This document shows positions 17,596-26,341 of a stretch of DNA of 43,666 bases, piece by piece. Under the pieces are notes generated by a model, which had not been told where the DNA came from, ran no database searches, and saw only the letters and a program-made list of their open reading frames with translations. The stretch lies in the NCBI GenBank assembly GCA_029248525.1, contig JAQWJE010000023.1, positions 1 through 43,666 of the forward strand. The letters run 5' to 3'. The translations under genes were made by a program, and so were the position numbers. Source of the DNA: Candidatus Binatia bacterium. GTDB taxonomy: Bacteria; Desulfobacterota; Binatia; UBA12015. The stretch's first letter is position 1. Every line of letters begins with the position of its first letter.

Positions 17596-18489
17596 TCAGC
17601 CGCCCCACCCCGCCGGCTTGAAGGCGACGATCTTCAAGTCCGAACAATGCATCTTCAGTGAGGGCTCGAATGCCCAGCTCTTGAGCAACCCACCAAAATA
17701 ATCTTCCTCATCGTAAATGGTGATCGAATCCGTAGCCTCATCCCAAGGCGAGAAATTCATGGTTGCCGCAAAGGCCTGTCCGTAGCGCGTTTGCTTCGCC
17801 ACAAACGTTGCTTTCGAGGGATGTTGGCGCGGGGTGATGCAGGTATCCTCACCCGTTCGTACATCAAGAGGAACCGTAATATGGCCCTCGACACTCTCCG
17901 GCCGCTTGATTTTGAGAGCGACCGCCTTGTGCCCCTGATGAGCGCCCTCGAAAACAACGGTCTCGTCATCCGGGTAGACAAATCGGAGCGTGGCGGGATC
18001 CGGGTGCTTGGGGAAGCCCCAAACCTCGCGGCCGCCGGCAATCGCCGCGATCGCGCCAAGCGCATAGCCATCGCTCGCCGGAGCGCATAACACCCGGTGA
18101 CACCAAACCAGAGCTTCGGGCGCGTCTACGTTGTAGGAAAATGGACTTTCATAAGGCAGATCCAATGGCGCCGATTTAGGCGTGACCGGAAACGAGTACC
18201 ATGTCTCGACGTAAGGATTTATTTGGTCGGCAGGTCCACAATCCGTGTCGACAAAATTATTGCACCACAACTGCACGGGGACATCGCCGCCGACGGTGAC
18301 CGGTCGATGGTCCTCATGCTCGAACTCCTTGAGCACTTCCGATAATTTCGCCTTGCCATAAAGCACGACGTTGGTGCTGGCCAAACGCAATGGAATTCGA
18401 TTGCTATGGCCGTCAGAGGCCATATAAGAATCCGTTTTCGCCCATTGCTCAAACCATTTATCGGACAGCTTTCTCTCTGGATGACTCAT
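17596..18489 (-). CDS. Acetoacetate decarboxylase family protein
   Basis: Protein of 297 aa of the acetoacetate decarboxylase (ADC) fold. The Schiff-base lysine is present as K161 in GREVWGFPKHPDPA, the family's key motif. Other family features are an N-terminal VVLYGKAKLSEVLKE segment and PYVETWYSFPV. Classical ADC turns acetoacetate into acetone and CO2, but many relatives are aldolase- or dehydratase-like. The start at 18489 is chosen for its AAGGAAAA ribosome site; a GTG-like in-frame extension to 18507 adds little. It faces the bicupin gene tail to tail. The upstream gap 18490-18741 has no recognisable gene. Whether it belongs functionally to the plus-strand operon is inference. Confidence 0.87.
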   Translation of the reverse strand: MSHPERKLSDKWFEQWAKTDSYMASDGHSNRIPLRLASTNVVLYGKAKLSEVLKEFEHEDHRPVTVGGDVPVQLWCNNFVDTDCGPADQINPYVETWYSFPVTPKSAPLDLPYESPFSYNVDAPEALVWCHRVLCAPASDGYALGAIAAIAGGREVWGFPKHPDPATLRFVYPDDETVVFEGAHQGHKAVALKIKRPESVEGHITVPLDVRTGEDTCITPRQHPSKATFVAKQTRYGQAFAATMNFSPWDEATDSITIYDEEDYFGGLLKSWAFEPSLKMHCSDLKIVAFKPAGWGG

Positions 18490-18741
18490 CGTTTTTCCTT
18501 GTCTCAAAAAATTATCAGGGAACCTTCATGTTCCGACCGCGTCATTGATTCCGTCCCTGCGAATATGGGCTAAACCGCATCCAATGCTCGCGAAGACGCC
18601 ACCCCCCGAGGGTGCCTGCCTCGTTTATGACGGATTTTCGCAGGACAGTACACACGATACGAACGGGCTGGAAAGCCGAGCGCCCCCGCCGCAGAAAAGA
18701 TCGATCACAAGATCATTTACCAGCGCGCAGCCAAGGGCCAA

Positions 18742-20121
18742 TCAGTCGAAGATCCGTCCCCGGTTGAGAAGCCCCTTGGGATCGATGGCGGCTTTCAGGG
18801 TCTTCATCAGAGCGATTTCCGGGGCGCTTCGGCTGAGGGAGAGATAGTCGCGCTTGAGGACACCGACGCCATGCTCGGCGGTAATGGCGCCGGAGTAATC
18901 GCCGATCAGGTGCATGATATCGTGGCTGATCTTCGTCTTGTCCTCTTCCCGCCCGGTATAGGCGCAGACATGCATATTATTGTCCCCGATATGACCAAAT
19001 AGCAGCACTTCGATATCCGGGTATTTCGCCTTCAATTGCTGATCGAGGTCAGTGGCAAAGACTCCGATATCCGCAATCGGCAGACTGACATCCTGGTTGG
19101 ATACTGGACCGAGAACTCGAAATAGTTCACTGATCCCATCGCGTATCTCCCAAAACCGCTCCGCATCCTGATGCGATTTGGCGATCACGGCGTCCTTGAG
19201 AAGGCCACACTCGAGTTGTCGCGACAAAACCGAGGCAAAGCGATCCGCGCCCAACGCCTGATCGTTGTCGAGATATTCCACCAGCAGATAGAAAGGCGAC
19301 GAATCACCCAGCGGGCTGGACAGTTTGGGGAGCACCTCGAGGACCTTGTCAAAATAGCTCGACCACATCAGCTCGAACCCGGTGAGTCCCGATCCGAGGC
19401 TGCGTTTCAGCTCGACCAACAACTCGACAATGGACCCATAGTCCTCCACCGCACAGAGCGCGGTATGCGTGCTGCGCGCCTTGGGCTGCAATTGCAGAAC
19501 CACCCGCGTGATGATCCCGAGGGTTCCTTCCGATCCGATAAAGAGGTGCTTGAGATCATAGCCCGAATTGTTTTTGACCAGAGTGTTCAGGGCATTGACC
19601 ACCGTTCCGTCCGCGAGAACGGCCTCCAGCCCCAAAACGAGCGCCCGAGTCATTCCATAGCGTATGACTTCCGTCCCCCCGGCATTGGTCGAAACATTGC
19701 CGCCGATCTGGCAGCTTCCACGCGCTCCCAAATCCAGAGGCAAGGACAGCTCATGATCGTCCGCTGCTTGCTGCAGCACCTGCAACGGGGTCCCCGCAAG
19801 AGCCGTCATCGTCATCCCGGAAGGATCGATGGATTCAATCCCCTGCATTCGTTCCAGCGAAATCGCCAATTCTCCAGAAAGTGGTGTCGCGCCGCCAGCA
19901 AGCCCGGTAAGTCCGCCCTGGATCACGACAGGCTGATCATGCGCGAAACATAGGGCCATGATGCCGGACAGGTCCGCGGTTGTTTTGGGTTTCAATAAAA
20001 CCGGCGGAGCACAGGGATCGGCTCCACTCCAATCCGCGTGATATTTATCACTGATATCGGCACCCACACATAGCGTGGCGGCATCCAGAGTCGCCGAGAG
20101 CTTTTCAATGAGTTCACGCAT
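18742..20121 (-). CDS. FAD-binding oxidase, GlcD / D-2-hydroxyglutarate dehydrogenase-like
   Basis: Flavoprotein of 459 aa in the VAO/PCMH family. The FAD-binding part contains VVIQGGLTGLAGGATP (about 70-85), ARGSCQIGGNVSTNAGG (about 133-149) and GSEGTLGIIT. The C-terminal domain has GHIGDNNMHV and ITAEHGVGVLKRDYL, which hold the metal site in D-2-hydroxyglutarate and D-lactate dehydrogenases. It oxidises a D-2-hydroxyacid to the 2-oxoacid, passing electrons to a quinone or electron-transfer flavoprotein. ATG 20121 gives a normal-length protein. The gene lies between the Dabb protein and the ADC-like gene on the same strand, with a 252-bp gap to the latter, so an operon with Dabb is likelier than one with ADC. 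Confidence 0.92.
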   Translation of the reverse strand: MRELIEKLSATLDAATLCVGADISDKYHADWSGADPCAPPVLLKPKTTADLSGIMALCFAHDQPVVIQGGLTGLAGGATPLSGELAISLERMQGIESIDPSGMTMTALAGTPLQVLQQAADDHELSLPLDLGARGSCQIGGNVSTNAGGTEVIRYGMTRALVLGLEAVLADGTVVNALNTLVKNNSGYDLKHLFIGSEGTLGIITRVVLQLQPKARSTHTALCAVEDYGSIVELLVELKRSLGSGLTGFELMWSSYFDKVLEVLPKLSSPLGDSSPFYLLVEYLDNDQALGADRFASVLSRQLECGLLKDAVIAKSHQDAERFWEIRDGISELFRVLGPVSNQDVSLPIADIGVFATDLDQQLKAKYPDIEVLLFGHIGDNNMHVCAYTGREEDKTKISHDIMHLIGDYSGAITAEHGVGVLKRDYLSLSRSAPEIALMKTLKAAIDPKGLLNRGRIFD

Positions 20122-20213
20122 CAGGCGTCCACCGAAAATGAATCGAAGATGGCGCAGAGCCCACTCGACTCACAAAACCGGAGAACTACAATACGATCGG
20201 GCATGCGATCGGT

Positions 20214-20504
20214 TCAGGACTCGTAATCCAGCGCCATCAGGTCCGCATTTTGGGCCAACTTGCCACCCACGACCTTATGCGCCGGGTGGCTGAGGTAACC
20301 CTGTAATGCGTCGGGGCCGGTGAGCGTGACAATGATCCCATGCGTAAAGCCATTGGCCCGATCGGTGATATTCGCCCCGCAACTGATGCTCTCGATCTCG
20401 GGAATCACATCCACCAAAGCGAGGAGTTCTTGGAGCAGGTTCTCGAGATCGGGATCGCTGCAATGATCTTTTTTCTTTAGCCAGACGATATGTTGAAGGG
20501 GCAT
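20214..20504 (-). CDS. Dabb (stress-responsive alpha/beta barrel) domain protein
   Basis: Small protein of 96 aa with the dimeric alpha/beta-barrel (Dabb) pattern: LQHIVWLKKK, then a helix LENLLQELLALVDVIPEIESISCGANI, GFTHGIIVTLTGPDALQGYLSHPAHK and a final strand. Relatives include plant stress proteins, olivetolic acid cyclase and small enzymes of aromatic or polyketide catabolism. The His in QHIVW and the HPAHK region are the usual conserved sites. It has its own GAGA-type ribosome site and precedes the flavoprotein by 92 bp, so co-transcription is likely. Function unknown. Confidence 0.85.
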   Translation of the reverse strand: MPLQHIVWLKKKDHCSDPDLENLLQELLALVDVIPEIESISCGANITDRANGFTHGIIVTLTGPDALQGYLSHPAHKVVGGKLAQNADLMALDYES

Positions 20505-20638
20505 AGTTTATCTCACAAATACTCGGTCACGGGTGACTCGAACTGCAATTGGTTTACCGAAAACTGCCGAAACTTTCGAGCCAAAAGCACCGTGCAAGTC
20601 ATGGCCTGAGTTTGCGCTTGCGGAGAAGAGCCGAACCC

Positions 20639-21757
20639 TCAGTCCTCGAACTCGTAGATCATCGAGGCCCCCGGAAAGGCGTCGGCAATACCCGGCCCCA
20701 GACCAACGGGTTGCCGGTCGAGGCCAAAGGCATCGCGCATATGCGCGACAGTAAAATGACCCGTGATCCTCCAGAATTCTTCGGGGTCCAGATTTTCGGG
20801 CAAGCAACCATCGATGGCCAGAGACAAGAGGTTCTCGGGGATGGGGAATCCGGCCGCGACCAGGTCTTCGAGAAAATTATTGCCATTCCAGAGGATATCG
20901 CATTGATCGGTGAAACTATTATGGCCCGCGTTATCGACCGAGACAAAGCGCTTCGGGCCGGCAAGTTCCTCATAGGACTCCTCAAGCCTCGCGGCTCCTC
21001 GGTCCTCGGCGCCCACCAAAAGCAGGACGGGCTTGTCGGTAATCAAACCGCGCGCACTGCCAGTCGCAAACCCGATCATTGCTCGAACCTCCGGACGTTC
21101 GGGCAAGGCAAAAGCCGCGCGGCCTCCCGCCGAGTGGCCCGAGGTCACAACGAGTGTCGTATCGACGCCACCGAAAAGCGGTGATCCCGCATCAGCATCC
21201 GCATCCCCCAAGGCACCGATTGTTGCCAGAACGACATCTTCGGCGGTTCGGTCCGGTACCTCCCCGCGCAACCCTACCTGCTGAAGGAGTCCCCACTCCG
21301 TGTGGTCGATCGAGGCGACGACGATTCCGTGCGAAGCCACCTCCGTGAGGAGGGCCGAGTACGCGTAGCGAAAGCCGCCGGCACCGTGGCTGAAGGTGAG
21401 AATCGGGAACGGCCCATCCGCACTCGCGGCGAGATCGCGATAGGCATCGACCGAGATTTCGATATTGAGTTCCGGCGGAAGAATATCGACGATCGCCTGC
21501 GGCAGGACTTCAAAGGACACGTAACTTGTCGTGTCGTGACCTGCGGTGGCGTCCGGATCAACCGGATACCAGACCTCCACCTCGCGGTCACCGAGCCCCA
21601 GCGTCGTAATACCGACCGCATAAGAACCCTTCCCTGCATATTTTGGCGTACTGCTTTGGTCGGCGCTGCTACCGCTGCAACTGGCGAGCGCCAGCGCCGC
21701 CGTGAAACAGACCGATGCCATCAGACAGGTTTTCCCCAAGGTTCCGGTTCGCGTCAT
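20639..21757 (-). CDS. Lipoprotein alpha/beta hydrolase, PAF-acetylhydrolase-like
   Basis: Exported hydrolase of 372 aa. The N-terminus is a lipoprotein signal with lipobox LASC (Cys27). The fold shows ILTFSHGAGGFR (oxyanion region, about 119-130), the nucleophile elbow SGHSAGG with S209, and a late His in DNAGHNSFTDQ. The overall layout resembles platelet-activating factor acetylhydrolase and chlorophyllase-like esterases. The ATG at 21757 is chosen because TTGGAGAACGAG just before it supplies a GGAG ribosome site; a TTG start at 21769 would bury that site. The residues after the lipid Cys (SGSSAD) repeat those of the GDPD lipoprotein at 272. It follows the copper-enzyme gene by 59 bp on the same strand. 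Confidence 0.88.
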   Translation of the reverse strand: MTRTGTLGKTCLMASVCFTAALALASCSGSSADQSSTPKYAGKGSYAVGITTLGLGDREVEVWYPVDPDATAGHDTTSYVSFEVLPQAIVDILPPELNIEISVDAYRDLAASADGPFPILTFSHGAGGFRYAYSALLTEVASHGIVVASIDHTEWGLLQQVGLRGEVPDRTAEDVVLATIGALGDADADAGSPLFGGVDTTLVVTSGHSAGGRAAFALPERPEVRAMIGFATGSARGLITDKPVLLLVGAEDRGAARLEESYEELAGPKRFVSVDNAGHNSFTDQCDILWNGNNFLEDLVAAGFPIPENLLSLAIDGCLPENLDPEEFWRITGHFTVAHMRDAFGLDRQPVGLGPGIADAFPGASMIYEFED

Positions 21758-21816
21758 CTCGTTCTCCAATCCAACAGAGGTCCGTGGGCGGAGGATTCGC
21801 CCGCGCAGGCTGTTCG

Positions 21817-23604
21817 CTACTGATTTTCGTACACGGCCAAGCCACCGATCAGCACAAACATCTCATCATCGGTGGTGACACCGGGCGTAATGGCACAAGC
21901 ATCACAAAACCCGTCCCCGGCCCCCGGTTCCGAATCACAGGTCGCATCATCCCCGACGCCACCGCAGGGTTCCGCGATACGCCCTTCGGCGCAATGTGTT
22001 GGCACGCAGGTTGTTCCGGCAGGCCTCTCGGATCGCCGTGTGACTGTATAGGGATCCGGACTACCGTCCCGCGCGACGCCATTATTATAGATCGCGCAGA
22101 ACTCCAGAGTCCGCTCGGCCGAATCTTCAGAATCGAAGACCCAGGGCTCGTCGAAGGTGAGATAGAACGGATCATCATAGAACGGGCTTTCGTAGAACCT
22201 CTCGCCGCTCGGATCGTTCACCCAGAAAAGCTCGCCGCGCTTGTGGGTATGCGAAGAGAGCATCAACAGTCCCGCCCCCTGCTCGAACGTATGCTCGCGA
22301 CATACGGTCTGACGCTCGAAGGCAGGCGTGCCAGCCCCGGCACCGATGTAACGGAAATCGTGCCACTGCCACATCGTGACCTCGCGCTCCTCGGCGAAAA
22401 GAAAGTTTCGCCACGCCCTGTGCATCGTATCCTTCTCGGTCAGGTTGTATGCGTGCGAGTTCCAATAGACCAGGCCGCGCAGGGGCACCTTGATATAGAA
22501 CCCGGGAATCGAGGTCTCCGGAATCAGGAAGGTTTCGTTGAAATCCGTGCCGCCATTGGGGCGTCCCTCGTCCGGTCCGAAGCCGAAGCAGGCAACATTA
22601 TCGCCGATACGACTACGGCAGATACTTTCGCCACAGCTATTCGTATCGAGAGGGTCGCAAGGTGCTCCCGCTTCTGTCCCGCTCGCGCATACCCAATCGC
22701 CATACGACGGATCGTCGATCAGGGAGATCGGCGTTGTCGGCTTCATCACGATCAGGTGGTGGGTATTCGCATCCTCACGACTCACCTCCTTGCGAGCGAA
22801 GAAATAATCGCCGCTCTCATCCAGATATCGGTCCGGCACCTGTCCGCTGAAGTCGTAGTAGGAAGCATAGCAAATTTCGATCTCCGACCCCGCCGCGATC
22901 CGATGCGCCGGCATGACCAACTGCACACCATCTCCCTCGGCCGGCGGCTGCAGGGCTATTGCCTGGACAGGATCGGCCGCGGGCAGACAGACTCCCAACT
23001 TCTCGGCGATGGTGTCGGAATTCCCCGACTCATTATCGCCAACGACTCCGGCGGCAGCCGCGCCCTTCTCGATCCAGACACGCACGACATCGAGCTGATC
23101 GTGCGTGAGCTGATTACCGCCAAACGGCATCGGGCTCCCGGCAACGGTCTGGCCTGCCATCAGGTCCGGCGCGGTGGCCGCCGCCAACTTCAAATAAAGA
23201 AGGCTCTTCAACGGCTCCCGTGGCAACACCAGCGCCATCGTCGAACCGAAAGATTCTCGGTCCACGAGATTTCCATGACTCAGCCCCTCCCGCAGATCGA
23301 GACCACCAATGGCGGCGTCGCCATGACAGGCAGAGTTCGTGCAATCCATGCCGTCCCAAAGCACCGTCTGGATGGCATCGTAGGTATTCTCGAACTCCAC
23401 CTCGCAGTCCGGCTCCGCCGGGGGAGCTGGATCAGGCGTTGGTTCCGGCACCGGCAAAGGGGTCGGGTCCGCGGGATCCACTGGGGGCCCCGCGATCGGT
23501 TCCGGCGAGTTCGGCCCCGGTGCACTCGAACTACCGCAACCCGAAACCACCAACGCAGCAACCACAAATAACGCCCGACAAGAATTTCCCTTCGACAGCC
23601 TCAC
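21817..23604 (-). CDS. Lipoprotein with cytochrome c-like segment and PHM-type copper monooxygenase core
   Basis: Secreted lipoprotein of 595 aa. Signal peptide with lipobox VSGC (Cys23), a Pro-rich linker (25-66), then a cytochrome-c-like segment: C88-x4-C93-H94, with SPMPFGG at 157-163 as possible axial Met159. The rest resembles copper type II ascorbate-dependent monooxygenases. Ligands of both copper sites can be assigned: H282-H283 (NTHHLIV) and H384 (WNSHAYN) for CuH, and H452-x-H454 (SSHTHKRG) and M582 (DDEMFVLIG) for CuM. Cys-rich inserts separate these motifs. The likely chemistry is C-H hydroxylation of an unknown substrate at the cell surface, with the haem as electron entry. The start GTG 23604 is chosen for the G-rich site GGGGGGGTAGGC and a compact signal peptide; ATG 23652 is the alternative. 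Confidence 0.85.
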   Translation of the reverse strand: MRLSKGNSCRALFVVAALVVSGCGSSSAPGPNSPEPIAGPPVDPADPTPLPVPEPTPDPAPPAEPDCEVEFENTYDAIQTVLWDGMDCTNSACHGDAAIGGLDLREGLSHGNLVDRESFGSTMALVLPREPLKSLLYLKLAAATAPDLMAGQTVAGSPMPFGGNQLTHDQLDVVRVWIEKGAAAAGVVGDNESGNSDTIAEKLGVCLPAADPVQAIALQPPAEGDGVQLVMPAHRIAAGSEIEICYASYYDFSGQVPDRYLDESGDYFFARKEVSREDANTHHLIVMKPTTPISLIDDPSYGDWVCASGTEAGAPCDPLDTNSCGESICRSRIGDNVACFGFGPDEGRPNGGTDFNETFLIPETSIPGFYIKVPLRGLVYWNSHAYNLTEKDTMHRAWRNFLFAEEREVTMWQWHDFRYIGAGAGTPAFERQTVCREHTFEQGAGLLMLSSHTHKRGELFWVNDPSGERFYESPFYDDPFYLTFDEPWVFDSEDSAERTLEFCAIYNNGVARDGSPDPYTVTRRSERPAGTTCVPTHCAEGRIAEPCGGVGDDATCDSEPGAGDGFCDACAITPGVTTDDEMFVLIGGLAVYENQ

Positions 23605-23890
23605 GCCTACCCCCCCCAAACGTAACCTCAAAATCTCTCCCGGAGGTATCATAGGCCGGCTAAGGTTGCGAAGCTTATTCCGGCAAGAGTGATCCCGAGC
23701 ACCCGCCCTGACACCGCAGCGCACAGGTTGTCGCGCAGCTGAACGAGACCGAACGACGGGGCTCAACGCAGAGTTTTTTGGCGGAAAATTTGTTTTGTGC
23801 CCGAATGTGAGTCGACAAGCCGAAATGAACGAGATATCCCAAGCACTCACGACGATTCCCGAACGATGATTGCGCGAGAATAGAGTTCCC
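23605..23890. promoter_or_regulatory. Divergent intergenic region
   Basis: This 286-bp gap separates two divergent membrane or exported proteins and must hold both promoters. If the ATG at 23652 is used for the lipoprotein, the gap shortens to 238 bp. A T-rich patch GTTTTTTGGCGGAAAATTTG lies near 23775. No convincing -35/-10 pair, palindrome or small gene was recognised. Confidence 0.4.
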
Positions 23891-26293
23891 ATGGCAACCA
23901 AACGCAGTCTCTACTTCGAAATCTTCCTGATCGCACTGGCCGTCATCGTTCTGGAGGTCAGCTACACGCGGGTCTTCTCCTACAAACTGGTTTATTACTT
24001 CACCTATCTGGTCATCGGCGTCTCCCTGCTGGGGCTCGGGGCCGGTGGCGTTTTCGTGACGCTGTTCGAGAGCCTGCGACAGATCCCGCCCCGGCGCCTG
24101 ATTCTCGTGTGCTCGCTCGTCGCCTCGCTCAGCGTGACCATCGGGTATTTCATCACCGCGCTGCTGCCGATGAACCTCTTCCAGATGGTGATCCATCTCG
24201 GCCAGGGCCGGTGGGATACCGTCTTTCTGGAAGTAGTGAAACTCGGCGCTCTCCTGATCACGCTCTTCGTGCCTTTTGCTGCCGCCGGCATCGCTCTTGC
24301 GATTATCTTCGCGACACGAACCGAAAACATCAGCCGCCTCTATTTTGCCGACCTCAGCGGTGCGGCTCTGGGCTGCACCATGATCATTCCCATCATGGTC
24401 TACCTCTCGCCTCCCGGTGGTGTCCTTCTGGCAGGATTCTTTTTTGCGATCTCGGGCTGGAATCTGGCTCGCGACGAGGGCGGTCGGTGGCCGGCCGGCG
24501 TCATCATCAGTGCGGTTCTTTCGCTGATCTTCGTCATCTCCCCCGCGCTCCTGCCCGACCCCGTCAAGGATAATATCAAGGGCGAGGGAGAGTCCAAGGC
24601 GATCTTCACGCGGTGGAGTCCGGTGTTCCGGGTGGATGTTGTGCCAATTCCCCTGCCGGATGCAGAGCCTTCGAACTTTCTGGTCCATGACGGAACTCTG
24701 GGTTCCGTTCTCTACTCCTGGGACGGCGAGATGGACTCTCTGGCGCGGTACGACACGATGGATCGGCAATACCCGTTCCGCTTGCTCGGCCCTGGCGCCA
24801 ACGTCGCCATCGTCGGTTCGGCCGGCGGCAACGAAATCATGGCCTCATTGCATTTCGAGGCCAATCACGTCACCGGCATCGAACTGAATCCGGTGACGGT
24901 CGACCTGCTCCACGAGGACTTTGCCGACTTCACCGGCAGATTGGCAGAGCACCCGAAAGTCCGGATCGTCAATGCCGAGGGGCGAGCCTTCCTGGAGGGC
25001 TCCGGCGACAACTTCGACCTGATCTGGCTGGTGGCCCCCGACAGCTATGCGGCCATGAACGCAGCTTCGTCGGGCGCTTTCGTACTCTCGGAAAGCTATC
25101 TCTACACGCGCGAGATGATCCAGACCTCGCTCACACACCTCACCCCGGATGGTATCCTCTGCGCCCAATTCGGCGAGATCGGCTTCGGCGAGAAGCCCAA
25201 TCGCACGCTTCGCTACCTCGCGACCGCCCGGGAAGCTTTCCGGAAGCTGGGCATCGAGGATTTCCCGGCCCATGTAATGGTTACGGCCGCACCCGGATTT
25301 GCCGATATGGCAACCGTCACCATCCTGCTGAAGAAGTCGCCCTTTACCGAAAAAGAAATCGCAACCCTGAACACCACAGCCGCGAGCCTCGAGAAAAACG
25401 AGGTGATTTATACGCCGACCGGGATGGCCCAGGATCACCCGGCCTTCACCGTCATCACGGCCAACGGCGATGAACGCGAAGCCTTCTATGATCGCTACCC
25501 CTATCAGATCGGTCCGATCACGGATGATTCACCCTTTTTCTGGCATTTCGTTTCCTTCCCCGATGCGTTGACGGGCCGGACACAATCCAGCGAACTGAAC
25601 ATCGAAGAAGGAGTGGGCGAAAAAGCACAGATCGCACTCCTGTTCGCAGCCATTCTGCTCGCGGCTGTCTTCCTTCTGGCCCCTCTGGTTTTCCTGCGCG
25701 ACGTCTGGCGCAAGATCGAATGGAAGGCGTCGGCAGGAACCTACTTCATGTGTCTCGGCCTCGGCTTCATGTTCATCGAAGTTTGTCTGATTCAGCAACT
25801 CACGCTCTTCCTCGGCTACCCGACGTACTCGCTTACGGTCACTCTCTTCTCCCTGCTGCTTTCCACAGGGGTCGGCAGCCTGCTCAGCGAACGCTTCCGA
25901 AACAAGCGGAATCAGGCCTTCGGGATTCTGGCGGTCAGCCTGATCGTGCTGGTGACGTTCTACCAGATGGCTCTCACGCCGATCATCGAGGCCGCCGTGG
26001 CATCACCTCTGGGCCTCCGGGTCCTGATTTCCGTTGCCCTGCTGGCACCCTTGGGGCTCTGCCTCGGAATGTTCATGCCGCTGGGTCTCGCAACGGTTTC
26101 CCGCCTGGGCGCACACGGTGAGGAATACGTCGCATGGTGCTGGGCGGTGAACGGGTTTTTCTCCGTGGTCGCATCGGTCCTCGCGACGATCCTGTCGATG
26201 ACGATCGGTTTTCAAGCCGTGATGCTGGTGGGCCTCGTCATCTATCTCTTGGGCATCGGCGTCTTCTCCCGAGTGCCACAGCCCGGCGCCTGA
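23891..26293 (+). CDS. Multi-pass membrane protein with central spermidine synthase-like domain
   Basis: Protein of 800 aa. About six or seven hydrophobic helices occupy residues 1-220, a soluble domain spans about 235-560, and further helices fill 570-795. The soluble domain has a Rossmann-like SAM-binding pattern: NVAIVGSAGGNEIMASLHF, VTGIELNP, VRIVNAEGRAFL and FDLIWL. This is the polyamine aminopropyltransferase layout, but the substrate-side residues look different and the GSAGG loop is unusual. Such fused proteins are common in environmental bacteria and their reaction is not established. ATG 23891 is chosen over a TTG at 23870 because MATKRSLYFEIFLIAL is a natural start of helix 1. Confidence 0.85.
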   Translation: MATKRSLYFEIFLIALAVIVLEVSYTRVFSYKLVYYFTYLVIGVSLLGLGAGGVFVTLFESLRQIPPRRLILVCSLVASLSVTIGYFITALLPMNLFQMVIHLGQGRWDTVFLEVVKLGALLITLFVPFAAAGIALAIIFATRTENISRLYFADLSGAALGCTMIIPIMVYLSPPGGVLLAGFFFAISGWNLARDEGGRWPAGVIISAVLSLIFVISPALLPDPVKDNIKGEGESKAIFTRWSPVFRVDVVPIPLPDAEPSNFLVHDGTLGSVLYSWDGEMDSLARYDTMDRQYPFRLLGPGANVAIVGSAGGNEIMASLHFEANHVTGIELNPVTVDLLHEDFADFTGRLAEHPKVRIVNAEGRAFLEGSGDNFDLIWLVAPDSYAAMNAASSGAFVLSESYLYTREMIQTSLTHLTPDGILCAQFGEIGFGEKPNRTLRYLATAREAFRKLGIEDFPAHVMVTAAPGFADMATVTILLKKSPFTEKEIATLNTTAASLEKNEVIYTPTGMAQDHPAFTVITANGDEREAFYDRYPYQIGPITDDSPFFWHFVSFPDALTGRTQSSELNIEEGVGEKAQIALLFAAILLAAVFLLAPLVFLRDVWRKIEWKASAGTYFMCLGLGFMFIEVCLIQQLTLFLGYPTYSLTVTLFSLLLSTGVGSLLSERFRNKRNQAFGILAVSLIVLVTFYQMALTPIIEAAVASPLGLRVLISVALLAPLGLCLGMFMPLGLATVSRLGAHGEEYVAWCWAVNGFFSVVASVLATILSMTIGFQAVMLVGLVIYLLGIGVFSRVPQPGA

Positions 26294-26341
26294 GCACCGC
26301 AGCGATCGAGGAGGCGACCGAGAGCGGCGGCCCGGTTCCTC

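Noticed and set aside
18545-18847. Plus-strand frame of 100 codons in the gap before the GlcD-like gene
   Set aside because: Its second half overlaps the flavoprotein gene and the composition (many Pro, Arg, Ser) is that of a shadow frame.
21785-21802. GGGCG-GAGGATT-CGCCC hairpin between the copper enzyme and esterase genes
   Set aside because: Short stem with no following T-run on the minus strand; not a convincing terminator.
21715-23571. Open frame of 618 codons on the plus strand opposite the copper monooxygenase gene
   Set aside because: Translation is Arg-, Ile- and Gly-rich with no domain pattern. The minus strand encodes a protein with signal peptide and assigned ligands. It is a shadow caused by high GC at third positions.
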